A DNA stretch of 64,000 nucleotides, taken from contig OX421967.1 of NCBI GenBank assembly GCA_949128115.1, positions 3,958,070 to 4,022,069 on the forward strand, given 5' to 3'. Under the pieces are notes generated by a model. It searched no databases. It had not been told where the DNA came from and was given only the letters and a program-made list of their open reading frames with translations. Shown here in pieces: positions 57,771 to 64,000 of the stretch (its first letter is position 1; the number at the start of each line of letters is the position of its first letter). The translations under genes were made by a program, and so were the position numbers. Source of the DNA: Anaspis maculata (lineage: Eukaryota; Arthropoda; Insecta; Coleoptera; Scraptiidae).

Positions 57771-58734
57771 GAGGGAGGCAGAGTTCAGGAACGCATGTCA
57801 TTTTTTGACCTGACCTGACCTGACCTGAACACTCTATATTCTGTCACATTTGGATTTACTGGGGGTATTTGATGGAGCACCTGTACAAATTTTCATGAGT
57901 GGTTGGCCCCTCGGTGTGACACATCTTGGAAAATCGCCACATTAGCGCTTTCCAAGCAGGCAATTTCCAAAGCTTTTTGCTGAATTTGCCAAAAAAATTT
58001 GTCCCTATAATCCAGTTTTGGAACGATGTGTTTTCTTAAAACAACAACGTCTATAAAAAAAAAACACTAACGAATCAGATTTGAGTTTTGTTGATCTTTG
58101 AACCTGAGGCAAGAATCTAAACATGCAGGTATTTTGCCCGTTAGCAGCTAGGCGAGATGAATAATGGGAAAACAAATCGCAAAGCCTAGGTTCAAGGAAC
58201 AGGTGTGAATGGAACTCTTACGCAATGCTATATTTACGGTCCGTGATTGGCCCAATGATTTTGCATAAATTTGCATTATTTACCCGACTACCTGCTTCTC
58301 ATTTACTAATAGGCTCCTACATAATACTTATTATTTCTGAAATGGCCAGCCAGAATAAGCAGTTTTCTGCGGAATTCCTCAATAATACAGTTAGTAATAG
58401 GTACCTACCCAACATTTTATTGTTATGCATTCGTATTTTGTATGAAAAGCTGAGTCGCAAAAAAAAAACAAAAATTCCTTTCCCATTTCACATTCAACAA
58501 ATAACCGGTAACTTTAATGCTTTATTTCATTACTGATTCCATTAGTAATAAAATGCAACTACATCTCAAATTAAATCATAGGTAGATGAATTGTTTGATG
58601 TCGAAATTTACTCTGTAGTAATTGTTTTTGTTTAAGAATACTCGCACGATTTCTATGGTACTCTCCGTCTCCGCTATCCAATAATTGCTCAATATCATGA
58701 ATAGGATAAAAATTTGAAAATATATTAATATAAA
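57771..58734. other. Spacer with a short (CCTGA)n run
   Basis: A (CCTGA)n run of four copies lies near 57,808-57,830. Otherwise no gene or element was recognised. Confidence 0.45.
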
Positions 58735-59795
58735 TACAGGAAGTCCCGGAATTAAACCGTAATATTTGACCAGGTTATTCCACGTTGAAAAATAGTAGGT
58801 AAGGGAAGTTCCAATAAGCATAGGTCGAATAATGCCCCCTAAGGGAGCTAGAGCTCGAGCTATACAGCGCCTTGAATGGGGAAACCTGATGATGATTTTT
58901 TGAAAATTTCTCCGAAACGTGCCAAGATAAGAGGACAAAGTTTATTTGATTGCCACATGTTATAAGCCTGAGGTAATTCTGTGGAAAAAGATTACTACAT
59001 TCCATCAGGAACGTCCAAAGAGGAGAGACGGGGGACGAATTTAGCCCAATTTTTTTTGCTCATGAATTTTTCTGATTTTCGATAAGAAAATCTGGAGAAT
59101 CAGAGCTTCTAATGGGAAAAAAGTCCTCTTGTGCTGATTCGTTCGACGCACTGATTTTGAGATAAATCACTTTAAAGAAAACTTCGTATGAAATTCCTCT
59201 AAAATTTTCAAGTCCCGAGTGCAGAAAGCAGTGCAATAACACTAACTGTGTTTTCTTGGACCAAAAACAGGGAGAAACGTTCCCATCAAAATGGGTTGAA
59301 AAGTTGGTGTTATTGCTCTGATTTCTGTACTCACGATTTGGGAATTTCAGAAGAATTCCAGGTGAAGTATTCTTTAAAGTGATTTATCTTGAAAACGGTG
59401 CTTCGAATCGAAATAGTACAAAGTGGACTTTTTTTCGCTGAAAACTCTGTTTTTTCAGATTGCTGATCAAAATTCAAAAAAGTCATCAGCAAAAAAACTG
59501 TAGCTAAATTTGTTTCCCGTTCTCCCTTTGTTGGACGTCCCTGGTGGAATGTGGAAATTTTTGCCACAATGTTACCTCAGGCTTATGTGATGTAGCGGTC
59601 AGACCTAATTTCATCATTTTATCTTGGTAAGTTTCAGAGAAATTTGCAAGAAACCATCGTCAGGTCTTCCTCTTGAAGGGGCCCTAGCGCCCTTAAGGAG
59701 CATTATTCGACCCATGTTTATTGGAACTTTTTTTCCTATTTTTTGACGTAGAATGAGCTAGTCAAATATTGCGGTCTAATTTCGGGACAGCTGTA
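58735..59795. mobile_element. Palindromic element with TACAGGAAGTCCCGGAATT ends
   Basis: About 1.06 kb, the ends matching CTAATTTCGGGACAGCTGTA on the right. Arms run to a centre near 59,270 with mirrored TCCAATAAGCATAGGTCG, GAAACCTGATGATGATTTTT and ACACTAACTGTGTTTTCTTGG. A related copy forms the inner part of the giant left arm (51,219-about 52,255). Confidence 0.85.
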
Positions 59796-60112
59796 TAATA
59801 AAGATATAAAAAATTCCATATATTTCCACAATTGATTATTAATAAGGATTTGAAACTAAACACGTGTAGCCAAAAGCTCGAAAACCAGTTTTCAAATGCA
59901 AAAATCGGGAATTTCCCAAAATCACATCCTTAACAAATTTTCAGGCAAAAACTTGACTTTACCAACAAAAGGAGTAAAACGTGCCTTTTGAAATTATTCA
60001 AGAGCCAAAGCTGTCATCATAAAGTTCAAAAACTGGCTTCCATACGAAAATCGGCAATTCCGCACTTTTGTTCATTGAACAAGTAAAATTTTTCAAATAA
60101 ATTAATCAATCA

Positions 60113-60306
60113 AGACGGCCCCGTGGCGCAGGCGGTCGAGTGGCTGCCTGCGACGCGGAAGTCCCGGGTTCGATTCCCGGTGAAAAGTCTGAGTGTTGTG
60201 TTGTCCGAAATTTGCACTTTTCTGAATCTGTAAACTTGATAGATAAACGGGCAAACTCCTATGGCGAGGAAAAGCCGATAAGGAGAAAAAACATTATTAT
60301 TATTAT
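60113..60306 (+). mobile_element. tRNA-derived SINE, copy 4 (right arm), best preserved
   Basis: The tRNA-like head starts GACGGCCCCGTGGCGCAGGCGG. It has an A-box-like stretch at about 60,124-60,135 and a B box GGTTCGATTCC at 60,168-60,178. The body contains AAACTCCTATGGCGAG and the tail is (ATT)n. AATCAATCA flanks both sides as a likely 9-bp target duplication. The A and B boxes are an internal RNA polymerase III promoter. Confidence 0.88.
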
Positions 60307-63079
60307 CAAATCAATCACAGCTTCAGAAAGCTCCAGGCGAGAGCTTTTCTGAGAGGCGTCACTTTGTACCTACTCTTCTGAAGAACCTGATCTACGCCTC
60401 AAGTAAGAGGACCGAACTTGGGCCACTTTTATGGAATGCAAGTGAACTTTAATTTGATAAGAAACCAATTAGATACCCAGCCGTCATAAAACTCTCGAAA
60501 ACCCGATTTTTCAACATCAAAATTCAAAATTTCTTGGTGATTTCAGAATCACAAGTGAAATTTACTGGAATCAAACAGAAATTCAAAAAGTACTCGGTGA
60601 GAGCTTTCTTCTAAAGATTTTGATTTGAGGCCCAAACTCAATGACTTGTTTTTGAAGGCCACATTTATATAGGAGGTCCCAGGATAAAGTGGTCAAACGA
60701 TTTTGGGATAGAGCCATCAGAAGAAACTGGGGGACCATTTTCTTCACGAAAGCTCAATATTGCCGAAGAAATAAAAGAAGTCTCTAGTTTCTTTTGGGCT
60801 GTTTCCCATAGGCGTTTAGCTACATTTTTCTGGGACACCTGTGATAATTTCAAGAAAATCAACAATTGCCTCTCTTGTTTATTCTTTCTTCTCTAGTTCC
60901 TAATCAATAAATTGCTTTGTACAAGATATTTTTGTTATCTCTCAAGGGAAATCCAACACAATAAACTTGACTAAGTAGCTGGAGAATCCATAAACATTTC
61001 TGAACTTAGACAGAAGCTCCAGCAGAGAAAGCTACAAAATCAGTTTTTCGATTCAAAAGTCTTCAATTTTCCATTTTTGACGGAACCGCAAGCAAAATGA
61101 TCGGATGCTGTTCGGAAATTTGAAAAGTACTAGGCGAAAGCTTCCTTCAGAGGCGTCACTCGGGACCCTTTGAATTATTCTGATTTGGGTCCTCAATTCG
61201 ACGACCGAATTCCATGTAATTGTTCCAAATTTCCCATTTCCCAACCAACTTTCACCTAGATTTTCACGCAATACACAATCAACTTGCTGGTTTATAACAG
61301 GAGCTTTTCTGGGAGGTGGCGCTCGGTACCATTATTGTGAAGATTTTGATTTTAGGCCCAAATCGGGAACCAAACTTTGGGCCACATTTCCAAAATTTGT
61401 GCCCAATATTTGCCCTCTTGAATTCTTGTTATCTCACTACTTGATTATGAAATTACTTTTGTATTGAGACATCTTTTTTGTTTCCCAAAAGGTATGCCAA
61501 GAAGTTTTCTGGGAGTGTCACTCGGTGCCATTTCGAAGATTTTGGTTTGAGGCCTAAATTCGAAGATTGAACTCCAGGCCACATCTTCAAAGTTCACTGC
61601 TGCTCACCACTGAGCAGCTTGTGGAGCCACGAAAATTTCCGACACCAGCTCCGTTTATTATTCAGTTCTTATTCATCAAGCAGGGAATAAGTAACTCGCA
61701 TGAAGACATTTTTGTAATTTCCCAAGCTATGAAAAATCCTGGAAAGGTTCCATCGACAAAACATTGAATAGCCGTAACAAGAGCTTTTCGGGAAGGTGTC
61801 ACTTGGTACTCTTTCGAAGTATTTTTCTTGGGCCCAAATTGAAGGACCAAATTCTAGGCTACTTTTTCAAAACCCACGTTTTTCAAGCTCGAAAATTCTA
61901 TAGAATACAAGGCGTTGTTCCTCCAGTGTGTTCTTTGATCTTCACTTTTCATTTGGCAAATTCCTGCCAATTTTTTCAAATAACACAGTCTGTCCAATAT
62001 TTGCACTTTTTTTCTCCTCTCAATATCTTCATTTTGTTGTTCTCCAAGTTGCTGAGAATCCAGTGAAAAGTCCATGAGCAGAGTCAAAAAGTGCATGGAA
62101 AGAGCTTTTCTGGGATATGCCACTCGGCAGCTTTCTGAACATTCTGATTTGGGGCCCAAATTCAAGGATCGAATCCCAGGCCACTTTGTCAGGATGTATA
62201 TTTTCCAACATCGCTAGTAGGTAAGTCGAATCCATGCCTCTAATGGATAATCCATGCTTTTAAACAGTTATAATCTGAGTGTACAAGTTTCGTCAACATT
62301 CGCTATCAGTTTTGCATATTTTTCGGAGGGTTCAAAATTTTACAAAAAAGGGCCTGAAATTTGGGGCCAGCGATAGCAGAATATTCGGAAATATACCGAG
62401 TGACACCTTGTTGGAAAGCGCTTGTCGAGCACCGTTCGCATTTTCACTCAGTTTTTCAAAAAATTTCTTCTGATTCAGTCTCAGACCCAAAATTTGGTCC
62501 TTACAAACAGATTTTTGCAAGAAACATCGCAAGTAGTTGAGTTGAATTCATGCAAAACACTTACTAATCAAGCGTACAAGTTTAGCTAACAGTTCGCTTT
62601 CAGTTTTGCAGAGTTTTTCAAAGCAGTCTCAATTTGACAAAAAAGGGCCAAAATTTGGGGCCAGCGATGGCAAAATATTGAAATATTCGGCAATATACCG
62701 AGTGACACCTCGTTGCGAAGCTTTTGTCGAGCACTTTTTTGATATTCACCTAGTTTTGCGGAGAATGTCCCCTGATTTGGGTTCAGAGCCAAGATTTGGC
62801 CCTTACAAACAGATTTTAGCAAGTAAGATCGCAAGAAGGTGAGTCAAACTCATGCAAAACAGAAACGATCCAAGCATATCGATTTCATCAACAATTCTCC
62901 ATGAGCTTTGCATCATTTTGTTCAATCGATTTCAATTTTACAGAAAAAATGGCCAAAATTCGGAGCCAGCGATGGCAGAAAATTCAAATGTTCGGAACTA
63001 TACCGAGTGACACCTCGTTGAAAAGATCTTGTTGGGTACTTTTCTATGGAGGCGCAGAACAGACATGGAAGCTCCTTTT

Positions 63080-63680
63080 ATGTAAATGCGACTTTTTCTG
63101 TCAATTGATTCTTTTTTCTGGCAATTCCCTTTTTTTCTATCAATTGACACTTTTTTCTGTCAATTAATTGCGTTTTTATTCTGGCAATTGCCACTTTTTT
63201 CTGTAAACTGACTTTTTATTTTGGCAATTGCGACTTTTTTCCGTCAATTGACATTTTTTTCTGTCAATTGATTGCGACTTTATTCTGGCGATTGTCACTT
63301 TTTTCCGTCAATTGACACTTTTTTCTGTCAATTGCAACTTTTTCCTGGCAATTACGACTTTATTCTGACAAATGCCATTTTTTTCTGTCAATTGACTCTT
63401 CATTCTGGCAACTGCGACTTTTTTCTGTCAATTAATTGCGATTTTGATCTGGCAATTGCCACTTTCTTCTGTCAATTGCGAATTTTTCCTGGCAATTGCG
63501 ACTTTATTCTGGCAATTCCCACTTTTCTCTGTCAATTGATTCTTTATTCTGGCGATTGCGACTTTTTTCTGTCAATTAATTGCGACTTTATTCTGGCAAT
63601 CGCCACTTTTTTTCTGTCAATTGACACGTTTTTCTGTTAATTGCGACTTTATTTTGTCAACTGCAACTTTCTAGCACATT
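63080..63680. repeat. CAATTG minisatellite
   Basis: About 30 degenerate units near 19-20 bp: CTGTCAATTGACACTTTTTT alternating with CTGGCAATTGCGACTTTATT. Each unit centres on the palindrome CAATTG. The same units, inverted, lie at 49,575-49,690, and the window's last bases begin another. Confidence 0.92.
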
Positions 63681-64000
63681 TTGATAAGAAATGACGTTTA
63701 TATGGTCGGTTTGTCTGTCTCTCTGTCTGTCTGTCTGTCCATGTAGAAATTAGGAAGTTGTACCTGGTGGGCGTGGGAGCGTGGAAGCCAGAGCTCTGAA
63801 ACATTTTCTGATAGAGAGCTTAGGTCCTCAAGAGTGGCCATGGGCAGACTGGATTTCATGATGGCGCCGCCATCTTGGTAGCCATATTGGAATTTCATAT
63901 TAGTAGAACGATTTTCCTGAAACTTGAAACTCACCCTTGCTTCGTAACAGAGAAAGAGAAAGAGAAAGAGAAAAGTGTCGCAAGAGAAAAGTGTCAATTG
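63681..64000. repeat. Simple repeats at the right edge
   Basis: (CTGT)n near 63,712-63,740 and (GAGAAA)n near 63,950-63,975, with a GGCGCCGCCATCTTGG palindromic patch between. Nothing coding was recognised. Confidence 0.6.

Larger units (their letters stand above)
59796..63680. mobile_element. Giant inverted repeat, right arm (with amplified outer part)
   Basis: The inner 59,796-61,270 mirrors 49,690-51,220. The outer 61,270-63,060 consists of diverged 200-300-bp units, each with a GTGACACCTCG or CACTCGGTACC phrase. The three best (near 62,391, 62,694 and 62,998) are about 303 bp apart. The edge is the CAATTG minisatellite. Open frames here have no protein features. Confidence 0.7.

Noticed and set aside
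60113..60190. tRNA gene
   Set aside because: A and B boxes and a clover-leaf-like head are present, but the same head with a shared body and A-rich tail recurs four times with target duplications, so these are SINEs.
63080..63680. CRISPR-like array
   Set aside because: Units are contiguous, 19-20 bp and degenerate, with no unique spacers, and the DNA is eukaryotic. It is a minisatellite.

Overview
This is eukaryotic nuclear DNA, most likely from an insect. The support is spliced exons with GT-AG or GC-AG borders, a MADF/BESS gene, a CRAL-TRIO exon of the arthropod type, an R1-like LINE with zinc knuckles, a Penelope-like element, tRNA-derived SINEs, and dozens of palindromic (foldback) repeats. 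The base composition is AT-rich by eye. I cannot name the species. There are no bacterial-style operons, and nearly all long open frames are by-products of simple or tandem repeats.

Layout. 1-5,658: degenerate satellite, a SINE, hairpin elements and a 1.43-kb foldback element. 5,659-7,546: the last two exons of a + strand gene for a Lys-rich protein whose final exon has a 10-residue Cys repeat. 8,033-39,293: a second + strand gene in three short coding exons (8,033-8,074; 31,555-31,915; 39,223-39,293) that join in phase to a 157-residue secreted, Pro-rich protein with two Lys-Arg sites. Its first intron (23.5 kb) holds another copy of the foldback element, a decayed LINE, an intact three-exon antisense MADF-BESS gene (14,336-15,295), a 1.45-kb palindrome, a six-copy 430-bp tandem array and a nest of at least six mobile elements (21,450-31,471). 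The innermost layers of the nest are a Penelope-like element with a 13-bp target duplication and a SINE inside it with a 16-bp target duplication. Its second intron (7.3 kb) is almost entirely a GTCGAA-rich satellite with a roughly 1.15-1.2-kb higher-order repeat.

39,294-42,530: poly(A) signal of that gene, a 920-bp palindromic element, and one minus-strand CRAL-TRIO exon (40,921-41,112) with no recognised partner exons. 42,530-46,690: a second block of the satellite seen at position 1, in the opposite orientation, plus a nested palindrome. 46,699-48,860: remains of an R1-like LINE. 49,575-63,680: a giant imperfect inverted repeat whose outer ends are a CAATTG-rich minisatellite and whose arms each carry a SINE. 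Its 6-kb centre holds smaller palindromes, a GGGGCGG-rich 257-bp tandem array and microsatellites.

Host coding sequence is only a small part of the window. The main interest is in how repeats are nested in and around a few small exons.
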